64,000 bases of DNA, taken from the NCBI RefSeq assembly GCF_021730395.1, contig NC_069371.1:13865001-13929000 (forward strand), given 5' to 3'. The translations under genes were made by a program, and so were the position numbers. Source of the DNA: Mercenaria mercenaria. Taxonomy: Eukaryota > Mollusca > Bivalvia > Venerida > Veneridae. Positions 32,401 to 45,116 of the stretch are shown piece by piece. How positions within the stretch are numbered: position 1 is the first letter of the stretch; each line of letters opens with the position of its first letter. A model generated the notes under the pieces. That model was not told where the DNA came from. It did not search any database and worked only from the letters and a program-made list of their open reading frames with translations.

Positions 32401-35400
32401 CTAATTTTCTTCTAAATTTGTTTTGCTCTCTTCTTCTGAAATATCGTCTTCTGAATGGGTTTCATCTGAAGAGTTTTCTTGCGCACCGTCCTCTGCAGAT
32501 GTTTGCTCTTCTTCTTCTGAGCTTACTTCAGCAGAGGTGAAGATGGTTTTATTGGAGCTTGTTACTACGTTGGCAACTTCGCCGTTGTTTTCATCTTCTA
32601 TAGTATTATCATCTAGAAGGGCTTGTTCATTGACACTTGTACTTAGATTACCACTTTCAGTTACATTATTATCATCGTTACCCTTGAGATCTGGATTTGT
32701 ACTGTTGATAAGCTCATTAAAATCTTTTTCATTCAATATGTCTTTATCTTCTTCATCAAAATACGCAATGTTATGTCCGTATGCTGCTGAGTAGTATTTA
32801 CCATAGACCGGAGGTCCATACATAGCCTGGGGTTTTCCAGCTTGCGGCCCATACGCCATTTGAGATTTTCCCATCATCGGCTCAGCAGGCATCACATGTG
32901 CTCCAGGTGGTGGATGGTAGAAGGCTGGTAAAGATTTGCTGTTGTACTGGATTGCCAATTTTCCATCTAAAGATGAACAATTACGTACACCACCATCAAG
33001 ATCTGAGCAGTTTTCTGCTCCAGGCGCTCCCTCTGCCATAACAACCATCGGAGCCATCATAGCTGCATACGGATCATACACAGGACCAGGAAGCCCAACT
33101 GGACCCCATGGCCCAATATCTCCTGGCATTCCAATTTCCCCTTTATCGCCCATATATCCTATTTCACCAGGTGGTCCCATTAATCCAGTTTCACCCATCA
33201 GTCCAGGTTCTCCATAAACCCCTACTGGACCAGGAACTCCAGGTCGACCCGGTTCACCGGGGTTGCCAATGCTTCCAATTTCACCCATATCTCCACTTAA
33301 TCCTGGCGGGCCTGGCATACCGAGGAAGCCAATATGACCTATCATACCTGGTGGACCAATCTGACCATGGTCTCCGTTATACCCAATAAATCCAACATCT
33401 CCCGTAAGACCAGTGATACCATCGAATCCTTTCTCCCCCTTTTCACCTTTATTTCCTTTTGCACCAATGAATCCCGGAGGGCCTATCCATCCTGGTGGTC
33501 CATACGGCCCTATGGGCCCACGTAGTCCGGGTGGACCGGCAACACCTTTGTGACCCTTTTCGCCACGTTTACCCATCGTTCCAGGCCTCCCAGGAGTTCC
33601 AGGGCGACCTAAACAAAGATAACATATTTCCTTTTTAAATATACATACAACTATTTTTCATAATATTTCATTCAAAGTAGATTTTCAAACAGAGTGCGTC
33701 ATTTCAAATTTCACTTAAACGCTCAATGAAATTATTTTTTAGAACTGAATTCTTTATTTGTTAGCTTTTATCTTAGCCGACAAATCAATCAAGCCACGTG
33801 TGATATAATCTGTCTTTAGAGTCGAATAAGAGGTATGTCGTTTGGACAAAAGAAAATAGACAATGCATGAGTTTGAAAATGGGCATTTAAACTGGACTTA
33901 AAGTTTGCATTTATTTCACAATTTATTACAAGTACATGTACCATGAAAGTATTAATTTGTCAAGTAAAAGTTTACTTTAAATCATCTTGGTTACGGAATA
34001 AAATTCTAACTACTAACAATTAGTCAAACAAAAACATGAACTGTAATCAGTCTTTTTAGTATATATGGCTGACAAGTCTTACCTGGTTGTCCAGGTTTTC
34101 CAACGAACATGCCAAGTCGTGGACCTTTCAACGCTCTTTTCCTACGGCGGAATGCTGAAAAAAAAGAATATACACTGAAATTATGATTTGATTTATAATA
34201 ATTCTTGATTGTTAGATTCTTATTGTTTTCAGATTTTGAAGCGGCTTAAAGGCATTTCGATGTCTCCTTATACAGATGAAAACTGCTCATACATTGAAGT
34301 CTTTTTTTCCAAGCGGGTCAAAGTCCCCACGATCAGTATAGATTAAACCGTTTATATTCGGTCTAGTTAGATATTACAGTTCAAACGGACTTAAAACATT
34401 TTTTTGAGACCTCAATCTCGAAACATTATCTAGAGATGGTACTTAAAATTCAGTTTGCATCTGGTATTACTTTCTGTTGAAAACTTAATTCCGGAGTACC
34501 TCAGTTACATAACGGTTTAACTTTTGACGCGCAAAATGTCTACGTTCCCGCAAGGGGTTTGACGTCAAGGGCAGATGAATAGATAGAATTTGCATATTGA
34601 CCGAGGCGTGCGGAAACACATTTACCTTGCGGAATCTGCCCTTACAAAAACTTCTGTTAATATAATGCAGACGTTCTTTAGTATAAATAAAATGGTTGTG
34701 TGAGTTAAAAAGAAATATTTATCGCCTTTCTTCAGCTAATCCACTTCAACAACGAAGCCGATGTCGCTGTCAAATTTTCCCGTATTTACTGCACGGTGCT
34801 ATGTTAAAATATTGCTAGTGTGAGGTATGCGGTACGCACTTCAGTTTTGCGCTTGATTTGTTGTTGTTGTCGCCGAATACGTAGCCTTAGGTACCATCTC
34901 TACATTATCACGAGGACAACGGCTTATACAGAACTACGGTTTCATATCGATTGCTCCTCTGTTATGTTTTAAATATTGCGAAGAAAGTGCTCTTTGTTAT
35001 TGACAGCAAAAACGATTTGTTTCAGACATTGTCTGATATTTGAATACTGTTGAGTATTTGCAAAGACTAGGAAGGTTTAGGCTGAGAACATGACATCTGC
35101 CATGAATTATTATTGGTGGTTAAAAAAGGTATTTCAGTCACGTTGGTTAGCAATTATCTTTAGGCAAAATTAGTTAAAACATTTTTGCTGATCCATTCTT
35201 TTCTTATTAATATTTGTTTTCTATCAGGAACAAACATAGTGTATAAACTCTTATAGCCACTCGCGAGACTCTTCAACCGGTATTTCTATACCTCACCTGG
35301 CTATTCTTCCTTCTTTATTTTCTAGACCAAAATACAAGGTAAACATCGTAACGTTTTTTTTCTATCTATAATCAAGGGATTATATTTTACTGTCTCTAAA

Positions 35401-38400
35401 AGTACACATGGATAAGGTTTAGAAGTTTATTTTCAAAACACAGAATTATTTGGCAAACAAACAACATATGAACTACCAACAATCTACCTGTCCATTACAT
35501 GTTCAACTGTACTGTCCCACAAAACTGTATACTTAAAATATTCTCAAAAGTTGTCCTTCAAAAATGAATGCCAATTGTAAAAAACAACGTTCCACCTGGA
35601 CATTTGAAATTACAGCACGTTACAGGGACGTTATTGCAAATGCATCAAAATGAAGGTATGCATCAGTTCTTTGAAAATGGAGAGTTTTAAAGGCGTTTGG
35701 CTGTCCGACAGTGTTGTCTTTACATGCAATCATTTTCCCGGAATTCAATGTATATCACAATTAACTGACAATTGTTTTGTAGAGTGCATGTAACACACGT
35801 ATTTTATTAGATGTTTAAAGTTCATGTAAAACAACCCTTTCTTTCTATGATTTGGTGTTATTTGATTATTTTCTCAAAATGTGGGACTAACCGTTAACGC
35901 ACACACAAGAGAGACATTGAATATACTATACGCATTTTTCACTAAAATATCTGATCACCAGGTATTAACTTTAATATTAAAATATTATTACTTTTATATA
36001 AAAGACTGTGTATGTAGAGCTGAACTAACATTTAAATGTCAGATAATTAAGTTGTTGTACAAAGTCATACTGAGGCTAGCTATTCATTTATTTTAAAAGT
36101 GTATTATGTCTAACCTAACACACTACACTGATTATGCAAACTTGTACGGAACACTTAAAGCGGTTTTCGACATTTAAATGTTTCATTGAATTTCGTAAAA
36201 AAAACGAAATATCATTTCGAGAATATTATTTAGTAATTACGAACTATTTACTCGAAAATACGAAAAATATTGCGTCTTTACGAAATAGTGTGTACTTTTA
36301 TTTTAGATATTACTTTCTCATTTATTCTGGATCGCCTCGGTAGCCTAGCGGTAGAACGCATGTTTGAGTGCGGAAAGTCGTAAATTCGCTCACTGGCCTC
36401 GTCATAACAAAGACATGAAAATGGTATTAGTAGCTTCCTCGCTTGGCGCTCAGCATTACGAGGATAGTTCTTGGACTGGTCAGTCTGGTGTCAGTATAAT
36501 GTGACTGATTGGGGTATCATGTCACGTGTCTATAGCGTAATATACAAATTAAGCAGCACTAAAAAGCTGGGCATTGTGCTCATTGCTGCAAGTAGATAAC
36601 GCCGTTTATGTAACTGAAAAATTATTTAAAAATGATGCTTAACCCGGACACTCATACAAACATCCGTTTTATTTTGTAAAAACGAGATACATTTCGAAAA
36701 AAAAAAGAAACAATACTTTGTAATTACGAATCAAAAACGAATATAATCTCTAACATAAATATTTTACGAAATATTTTCGTTTTTACGAAATATAAGAAAT
36801 ATAAATAGAATTATAGTTATATTTAAAGTTAAAGTGTTAAATGTCACTGTAGTGGCCCAGCAAACACGTTAGTTTCTTTTTACATAGATGTTTATTCTTT
36901 TTTTTTTTCAAATATGAAATTTTGGCAGGCATAGTCAACTTTAAAGTTATTATAAAGGCATTATGAGCCTTTCATGTCTTAGCAATTTCAGTTATATTTT
37001 CATGTATTGTCTGTTTTATATTTGAGTTCCAGATGTCATTGTATTTTCCAAGCACAAAAGTACACAACTATTGAAGACTAAATTGTAAACCTGTACTTTT
37101 GGAAATATAAACAGATGAAACAAAACTGTCAAATGAGATTTTTACTACAAAGAGATGCACAGGTAAAAAGAATAAAATCATTAATTTTTGAACATGTAGC
37201 AGCAAGATATGACCCCATATACAATGTTCTTACTGCGTTTTATATATTATTTCCTGCCAGAGAGAACCTATCCCTTTAAAAGAATTTCGATATCTGTCTT
37301 GCACGTTTATGTGCTGGCACTGACAGTTATTCTCGCTAAACCATATATGAAAAAGGAAATGAAATTTAACAACTAAGTTTTCTAAAATTATATCAAGCTA
37401 AGAGATGGTGTAAAAAAAGTAATTAAACTTTTGAGTACATGGATTTGCCGCTAAGGTATATGACATGTTCAAAAACTAACGAGTGGTTAGGCATTTTGTA
37501 AGATCTTTTCAAAAATATATAGGCTTATATACTTTATATGTAATGAAAATCTTTGAACATTTTAGCGAATAAATGTCACTAAGCATTATAGGCAACCTTC
37601 ATTGTTATATTGCACGCATGAAAACAGCTGAAACTCAATATGCTAGGAGCACAGATACATGCTTTTGTATCTAGACTTTTTTTTTTTTTTTTTTAATTAG
37701 ATGAGCACTGCTCTGTGCATCAGAAAAGTGTAATCATTTGGGTTTGAAAAGAGAAAATTTCTTGATAATTGCAGTGCACAAGAAAATCAGATAATTCGTA
37801 ATAGCTATTTTTGTCTTTTGAATTTTTCATAACATTGCAAAGATATGCAAATGAGAGTAAATTAAGAAAGCTTTATCTTTGCGAGACATTAAACGATTTT
37901 AACCAGCAAGATATTTTAATGAAATAGTGTCAAATATTTTGACGTGCGTTTTATGTTAACTAACTTTTAGGCATTACGCTGAAATCAAAAATACGACACG
38001 TGGCTAAAACGTGTTGTAGATCTGTCAGACTGTCCAGAAACGCCCGTCTAAACCAGACTCCGCCTGAATTACCAGAACGTTAAATACAGACAAAGTCAAT
38101 TTAGTTTTATAGCTGTATTATTACACTGTACTGAACCAAAGTTTCTAGAGAAGCGGGGGTCTTATTATTTTTTTTTCCTAAGCTGTTTTAAGTCTTCAAA
38201 AAAGTTGTGTTGACATTGTTCTCTTAATATACGCCATTTAGCCCTTATTATACTGGACAGGATTGATTCTGCCTTTGCGACCAGTGTAGATCATGATCAG
38301 CCTGCACATCTGTGTAGTCAGATCAAAATCTGCACTGTTCGCCATTCAGTCTGTATCCTTTTGGTAAACACCCCTTTTAACAATTAATGGTACTGTCCAA

Positions 38401-39704
38401 ATTGAAAGATTGACAAATTCATTATTGAAATTTAGCAGAGTAAGGGTTAATATATATTGTTGGCGAAGATTTATCAAGATACCAACGTGATGCATCCATA
38501 TTAACCAGTCTGTTGTTAAAAGAGTACATATGAGGGAAGGGTAGGTTTTTTTGTTACAATATAAAGCAATTGTTGATTCGCAAAACATTCGTACAAAATG
38601 CATTTCATGTCCTGAATATTTATAAATGTAATACATTTATATACAGCATTTCCCGCCATTTGCAGATGCGGATTGAACTGCAAGATAAAACAAATGTAAA
38701 CTTGTTTTAAAACTTTAAGTTTTATACCATACGTCTAAGAGAGTACAAAATGAAAATCAGATGTCTGTTTTACAAATTATCTTGATGAAGTGCCTACTAA
38801 TGCAATAAGAGGCAATTATGAAATTAACATATTTTAATTATTGTTGGAATTGTTCAAATTTGACAGATTTTTTGAAACCTAATGCGGTAGAATCTGAATG
38901 TCATTTCTCCGTTGAATTCGCCTACTATAAAATACATAGAAAATATTTCATTCCTTGATGGATCTACGACCCCACAATACGTAGATCTGTGCTCTCACAT
39001 TGAGCTAAGCGGGTAAAAATCATGATGGACTAGTAATTAACCTGACGACATACAGCAATTTGACGTCATAATTGACCCCATAATGTTCTCTTACCGGTCC
39101 GCGCCTTAACCGTTGTATATCAAAGAAAATACAGAGCGTTGCCTTCTTCTTTATTTATACTGGCAGTCAAATCGTGCCATATTAGAATGATTTATACAAA
39201 GTTCGTGTTTTTCAATGGCCGTGGGCGAATAACAGTTCTGAATAGTAATTGAAAACAGATGCCATTATGGTTTTATCCAGGATGCTACTCAGCGTATTAT
39301 TCAAAGAATAGTTCACGGTATTATTGATTGAATTATTCAGGGTATTATTTACGTTGAATTTTTTTATGATTATTTGCTATATATTTTGTAGATGCTGTAA
39401 AAATCACATATCATCGGACCTGATACTTAATATCTAGCACAACAAAGATACGGCACTCACCTTCCATTTTATCTTTTTTAAGAACGTTCACATGTCTCTC
39501 CAACTCGCCTATACGTAAGAGCCATTCCTGGATTTCGATAGATTCATCTGCTATTTTTTGCTCTAAAACAGATAAATTAATTTCAAAAGTATTCCCTAAC
39601 ACACTTAGTCCGTCTTCAATTATGTCATCGAAGTTCATGCACCATCCAAATGAAAATAAAGAAATTACTGAAATAAAAGTAAGAGGTGACAAACTACCAG
39701 CCAT
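32401..39704 (-). CDS. Secreted collagen-like protein, three exons, 507 residues
   Basis: The exons are 39704-39461, 34154-34083 and 33608-32401. All junctions are GT/AG and in phase, totalling 1524 nt with the stop. Residues 1-22 form a signal peptide (SPLTFISVISLFSFGWC). About 38-78 is helical and coiled-coil-like. RRRKR at 84-88 is a furin-type site. Residues 100-282 are 61 uninterrupted Gly-X-Y triplets, including KGEKGEKG. The rest has two cysteines in NCSDLDGGVRNCSSLDGK, a Pro/Tyr/Met/Gly-rich stretch (MAYGPQAGKPQAMYGPP), and a ~150-residue Glu/Asp/Ser-rich tail with several N-glycosylation sequons. The order signal, coil, furin site, collagen recalls nematode cuticle collagens and the ectodomains of membrane collagens, but there is no fibrillar C-propeptide. 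An extracellular, possibly shell-, byssus- or cuticle-matrix role is inference. The start is the only ATG giving the signal peptide. Confidence 0.82.
36329..36650 (+). mobile_element. tRNA-derived SINE in collagen-like gene intron 1
   Basis: The head CGCCTCGGTAGCCTAGCGGT contains an A-box-like GTAGCCTAGCGG. A degraded B box is followed by the body GCTTCCTCGCTTGGCGCTCA, TGGTGTCAGTATAATGTGAC and GGGCATTGTGCTCATTGCTG. The arrangement is that of a tRNA-headed bivalve SINE. The tail is diverged. It lies antisense to the host gene. Confidence 0.65.
38237..38450 (+). mobile_element. TTAA MITE, copy 1
   Basis: A ~214-bp element running from TTTAGCCCTTATTATACTGG to TTTAGCAGAGTAAGGGTTAA. The TIR is TTAACCCTTA, with the left copy mutated to TTAGCCCTTA. 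Internal landmarks are GATCATGATCAGCCTGCACA and GGTACTGTCCA. The same element occurs inverted at 40331. TTAA next to CCCT termini suggests piggyBac-type mobilisation. Confidence 0.75.
38955..39015 (-). pseudogene. tRNA-like fragment (SINE head)
   Basis: The minus strand CCGCTTAGCTCAATGTGAGA has an A box, and GGGGTCGTAGATCCATC has a weak B box. It lacks a recognisable acceptor 3' half or tail. Confidence 0.35.
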
Positions 39705-40330
39705 CTTTGCAAATTCAACTAGAGGTAATGAGGATTTGTGGAAACCGCTAAATAATTAAAAAAGAGTGTATGATCAATGTAAAATGTGATCTAATGTCGG
39801 TTAATAAAAGTAAAGGAAAACAGAAGATGCTCTGACCTGATAAAGATTAACCTAATTTTGTCTGTTATTTGATGTTTGAAGTTCAAAGTGAACGGAACCA
39901 AAGTTCGCTCAGTTTTTTTAAACATGAGGTTAACAAAAATGCCAGGAATTCAGGTTTTGTTTTAAGATCACAAAAAACGATAAATTAGAAGTAGCATGTC
40001 TGCAGATGGCTTTATCTAAGTTTCAGTATGTGCAAGGGAATTGGTGTACTTAAATTATAAACTTGCAAGGTAGCTTATCATTTCTTCTTCAATTGTACGG
40101 ACAAATACTAACTTTCAACTTAGAAAATTTTGCTTGAGGTTTTGTAAGTAAGCTGGTATTTCAGTTTTTCCACTGATGGGAATGTATTGAAACTTCACAC
40201 ACTTGTTTACTGTCATTATCTGTCATACAATGCACAAATGATGCAATCAGTCCTGTGTCTAAAGATAACGGGATTGGAAATGTACATTTTATAATGTTCT
40301 GCGGAAACAAGCTATTTTTGCATTTTGACT

Positions 40331-40548
40331 TTTAACCCTTACCCTGCTAAATTTCTAAAATGAACGTGTCCATCTTTCAATCTGGACAGTACCATTAACT
40401 AATAATTAAAGGGGTGCTTATCAAAAAGATACTCACTGAATGGCGAACGGTGAAGATCTTGATCAGACTGCACGGATGTGCAGGCTGATCATGATATTTA
40501 CTGGTCGCACATGCAGAATCAATCGTGTCCAGCATGATAAGGGTTAAA
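40331..40548 (-). mobile_element. TTAA MITE, copy 2 (inverted relative to copy 1)
   Basis: Bounded by TTTAACCCTTACCCTGCTAA and GCATGATAAGGGTTAAA. The interior GATCTTGATCAGACTGCACG and GTGCAGGCTGATCATGATAT is the reverse complement of copy 1. Its termini are better preserved than those of copy 1. Confidence 0.78.
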
Positions 40549-40907
40549 CCGAAAATATATGACACAATAATACTTAATTTTATGTAAAATATAGATATTT
40601 GTTGAAATACGCAACTTAATATATGAATAGCGTTGAAGACTTGTTAATTTAAGAGTTACAGGTATCTGGGAAAAAAAATCAATTTTTATCCAAAGGTATT
40701 TTCATGCGGTTTGTCATTACTTTGGTTAAAAATTTGCTAATTTTACATTTTCGAGATAATTTAGCAATTGTTCTCTGAATTAATATTATAAGTATGCACT
40801 AGCAATATGAATACTTTATTATGAAAACATGTGGCAAACAGATATAAGTAATTGTTTTCGTGTACATGTACTCACAAAACCCATTTATTTCAGGAACCAA
40901 GATTTAG

Positions 40908-41190
40908 ATTTATTTATTTATTAGAGTCTCATCCATTTACAAAACACAAAATATAACAGTATATAATACACCAATAAAACATTTGAATGACCATTCTCAT
41001 AAGAATTATTAGAAACTATTTAAAAACATAGCACTAAAGCTATACATATCAGTTATTATTTTAAAAGAAAACTATCATACATCAAATATAATAAAAGAGG
41101 TATATTAGAAAAATGAATGATGTAAAAAGCATACAATATTGCTAGTGGTGTATGTGTGCTGGTGAGTGATAACTGGCGTATGGACAGTAT
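40908..41190 (-). mobile_element. Possible LINE 3' end
   Basis: The minus strand ends ATGGATGAGACTCTAATAAA and then (TAAA)n, a polyadenylation-like signal plus simple tail as at LINE 3' ends. A related end, GAATGAGACTTTAATAAAAT, occurs on the + strand at 44848. No coding part is seen. Confidence 0.3.
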
Positions 41191-41689
41191 CTACTAGTCA
41201 CTGATGTATGCTTGGGGAAAAGTATGTGTACTGAAAGTTAATTGCATGACATATAAAATGAAATTACTTGACCAGTAATTGTATCTACCCCCAACAAATG
41301 ACAATTTCTTCCTTGTCTTATCTATATGAATAACTATAGTAAGACAGGTATAACCTAAAAATAAAATTGTTGATTTAGCCTTAAATATAGGGGAAAGTTT
41401 ATACACTGACTAAAATGACAATGTAATATACAGTGACGGGTTTGGGCTGTGAATTTCAACATAGAATAGTCGCAGAGTATAAATCTTAGTTTATCTGACA
41501 TACTCGTACGCATGAGATAATGGTTCATTTCGATGGTTCTTAAAAAACAGAATTATAATTGAGATACATCTTACATTCTAAAAGCAAATGTTTCAATTGT
41601 ATCACAGAACAGGTACAAACCAGTGCAAGATTTTCATATCTACCAGTTTCTAGCAAGTATACACGGATATAGTGCCTTTTAATCGACCT

Positions 41690-42620
41690 GGCGGGGCGGG
41701 GTTTCGCAATGTTTAAAGATTCTTTTGTAAGCATGAACAAGGTGACCACAAGGACTGAGGCTGAGGCTGAGGCTGTTTTGGGCCTCGGTAATACAGTCAT
41801 GTTCAGTACCTGCTGGGGCCAGCCAAGCACGCAGTCTTTGGTTCAATCCTCCATGTAGGATGAACCAAAAGGGCCTGTTGTGCCGTCCGATCAGTCGTCT
41901 GTAAAAGCGGACCGTCTGATTGGAAGGATTCGTCTAAGCCATACGTAACTAATGGGTTTTTGGGTATGACTGGTATCTCTGACTATACACTTAGTCTGAG
42001 GTCTGCCCCACAGGGTTTTGTCTTGGTATCAGATCTAGGAACCTTTGGGGACAATAGGGGACTGTGTGGTTGGTGGTTCTCAGTAGTGGAGCTGAGTGAT
42101 GCGCCGAAACAGGATGAGAAATTGCTGTTTGTTTTGGGTTGGTAACGAGGTAGGACAGATCCGACATGGTCCGATCTGTTTCGTGCCAGTCCGGCGGCTG
42201 AGTCAAATCGGTGAAACAAGGAACAGTTTCTTTTGTTAGATTGTGTTTTATGTCAGTGTGACTTAGGTCAAGATGACATTCATCTTGGTCTGCTGAAAAG
42301 CCTGAAGGAAGAAGCTATTGCACTCAGTCATAGCCTTACCTCTTCGGGACATCGGACTCTGAAATGGATTAATCCGGTGAAGCCTCGTCCAAGAGACCTT
42401 AGACGAGAAAGTATGGCCTCACACAGTTTTACTAGGACAGGACAGGCACCGCAAGGACTTGTTACAGACTGAGAGACCGGAGCTCTGCTTGTACTAGCAG
42501 TAAGGGTACCTAGGCCCTTTGTTAGGCTCAGGTAGAAGCAACTGTGTCGGGTAAGGGTCAGCAGCTTGTTTGACTAAAGGTTGCTTTATGGTAAGTGTTT
42601 GGCTGCTGACCATTCTTGGA
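41690..42620. other. G+C-richer unassigned segment
   Basis: A ~930-bp block visibly richer in G+C than both flanks, with a GAGGCT repeat (41758-41775) and several overlapping open frames on both strands, of which none resembles a known protein. It may be the 5' region of a LINE or another undelimited element. The best + frame (42233-42472) has no splice or homology support. Confidence 0.35.
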
Positions 42621-42750
42621 GTAGGGACAGTTCTTATGATAGCTAAGGGACCTTGGTATTTTCTCTCCCAGGGTTTACTTTAAAAGGGAAGTAACTTATC
42701 ATTTATAGCAAACAAATATAAATTATGCATGTAACGCAAAATTTGATTGG

Positions 42751-43110
42751 TTGACTAACTCGTGGGAACGAGATAGTTATGCCGTGATAACGACTTACTA
42801 TCTCGTGGAAACGATATAGTAAGTCGTTCCCACGAGTTACTAAGTCGTTCCCTCGACATAGCTAGCATGCACTACTCTTTATTTATTGTACTATTCTTTT
42901 TTTTATATTACTCTTTTAATTGCGCTACTCGTTTTTTTTTTTCAATGCGATACTTTTTTTAAATTGCACTTCTCTTTTTTATGTCGTTCCCACGACTTAG
43001 TAACTCGTTACCACGACATACTAAGTCGTTCCCTTGAGTTAGTATCTCGCGGGAGCGACATAAAGAAAGAGAAGTGCAATTTAAAAAACGAGTAGTGCAT
43101 GTCACTCTCT
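42751..43110. repeat. Alternating-inverted ~24-bp repeat array / fold-back element
   Basis: Units of the form ACTTAGTAACTCGTNNNNACG (variants of TCGTTCCCACGA flanked by TA(C/G)TA) occur about five times at 42751-42860 and five times at 42980-43062, in alternating orientation. They are separated by a T-rich spacer. GCATGCACTACTC (42867) and GAGTAGTGCATG (43091) form outer-to-inner inverted arms, as do GCACTTCTCTTTTTTATGTC and GACATAAAGAAAGAGAAGTG. Confidence 0.7.
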
Positions 43111-44800
43111 GTGCCACCGCAGTTAATTCGCATTATCAATTGAATTCATGTTGGCAAATATTGCGTTAACAATACATTTAGAAATTTACTTTTTTATAAT
43201 TGCATTGCTGTCTAAAGAATCTACCAATAGATTTTTTTTGAGAAACGTTATATTAAATGTTGAAATAGCTGATCTATCTTTACGGTACAGGCTTTTATTT
43301 CCTTCTCCGTGTGAGGGAAAATTAAGATCTTTATCGTTAGAAAACCAAGCCCAATTACGCTGCAGAACAGCTGGAAATTAGGAAATCTAATTACATGGTC
43401 TAAAAACGTTAATTTAAATGAAGAGAACTATAATTGATAACCTACTCACGGTTTCCAGACTAGTGCAACCTATCATTATGGTAAAGGGGGATTAATTTTT
43501 GCTAAAATTAAATTTTGTACTGCTTTCAAATTATAAATGAAATAATACATTATAACTAATTGTTGTTTACTTTTTTGTCAAGAACTTTATGCACCGCCAG
43601 ATACCGTTTAATTAATTTTGTACAGGTATTGTTTGCAATGGTAGAACATTTTAGATATTTTAGCTTCTGACGTATTTTGTTCCACTCGATACTATGAAAA
43701 ACAACATTCTGTACTAATGAATTAGCTGTATCCCTTGCATCTATAATAAAATACGAACCGAAGAAATAATATGTTGGTACTTATCACGGTACCGTAAAAG
43801 TGTTCATAATTTTAGCATAAGTTGAACACTGTTCATTTAAATCTTATTATTTCAGCTCTTTGACATTGTTGTGACAAAGTTTGCCAGTTAAATCCGCAGA
43901 AAAATTGTGGAAGTATGTATCTGTCATCCGAAATACAAATATTGATATAATTTTAAGGACTGGCCTTTTACCCATGCAGTTCTGTACTAGAAATGGCAAA
44001 TAGCTCAAACATATTTTTATGTTTCTCCAAATTGAAAAGATCACAGATATTTTTTAATATTTAAAGATGTTTCAATTTTGTTTTCCTTTATGCTCTTTCA
44101 GTATACAATTATTCCATTAAATGTTGAAATTTTGCACAAGAAAGAGTGTGTTTTTTTAAAATTATATAAAACATAAACTTTCCCAAGTTTTTCCTCGATC
44201 CATTTATTTGTATATCCGTACATACTTATTCGTTCTCAACCAACAAGTCTTGTTAAAAGGTTCTAAGCAATGCGAATGCATATCAAAAACAGCTGTGTCA
44301 AGTAACTTTACCCCCTAAATACATATAGAGGTTGAGTATCTCTGTTGCTAACAGAGTTATTGACTTTGAAACTTAATACTTATTTACTATCAATTCTATA
44401 CCAACTTGACAATACCCGTAACTCTGATTTGAATCTTGATAGATCTATGCCCCTTTAGTGTTTTTTTTTTCAGGTCTACACTAGTACAAACAATTCCCAT
44501 AGCTTATACTTGAATTCTGACACGGGTTATGCCCCTTTTTAACTTAGAATTCTTTTTTGCTAGGGTTTTATAAAGTTTTTATTGGCAGGGCTCTAATCCA
44601 AAGTCAAACACTAACTAATAGTGGTTTTTTTTAAAAACAGTCATAGAAACGTTTTAAGATTCTTTGATGTGATTTTATGGTATATCATTGGTTTTAATGA
44701 TGATAAGGTTTTTATGGTATAGTATTGTTTTATTGTCATAATGTACAAACAGCCATATGTATAGTCTCATATAAATCATTTATGATTGGTCACATACATG
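43110..44800. other. A+T-rich non-coding stretch
   Basis: Nothing assignable except low-complexity runs. Confidence 0.3.
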
Positions 44801-44890
44801 TTCTTGTGATATTTCGATAATTGTAAATTGTGATGTACATGTAATGTGAATGAGACTTTAATAAAATATTTGAATTGAATTAAATTGAAT
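44800..44890 (+). mobile_element. Possible LINE 3' tail
   Basis: GAATGAGACTTTAATAAAAT is followed by a degenerate (TTGAA)n tail. No body was recognised upstream. Confidence 0.28.
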
Positions 44891-45116
44891 TTGAATATTT
44901 AAACTTTCATAGGTCAATATATTCAACGAGTTCGTCGCAATATTTTAAAATGCGACTCCTTCTATTAAGAAGAAATATTCATTGTGTCTCCAGTGCGTCT
45001 TTTTCCACAATTCGTTCAGATGTGCGAGCTAATGCTGCCGTTTTTTTTAATACGAAATGGACTATGAGACTTGTACTTCATATGTACCGTCAAAACGTCG
45101 AGTAAAATACACCTAC

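Noticed and set aside
32423-33525. Several + strand open frames of 60-120 codons
   Set aside because: They are antisense shadows of the collagen triplets and the acidic tail of the minus-strand gene. The Ser-rich and Pro-rich compositions follow from the codon bias of the real frame.
42233-42472. 79-residue frame in the G+C-richer segment
   Set aside because: Competes with equally open frames on the other strand and has no recognisable motif or splice signals.
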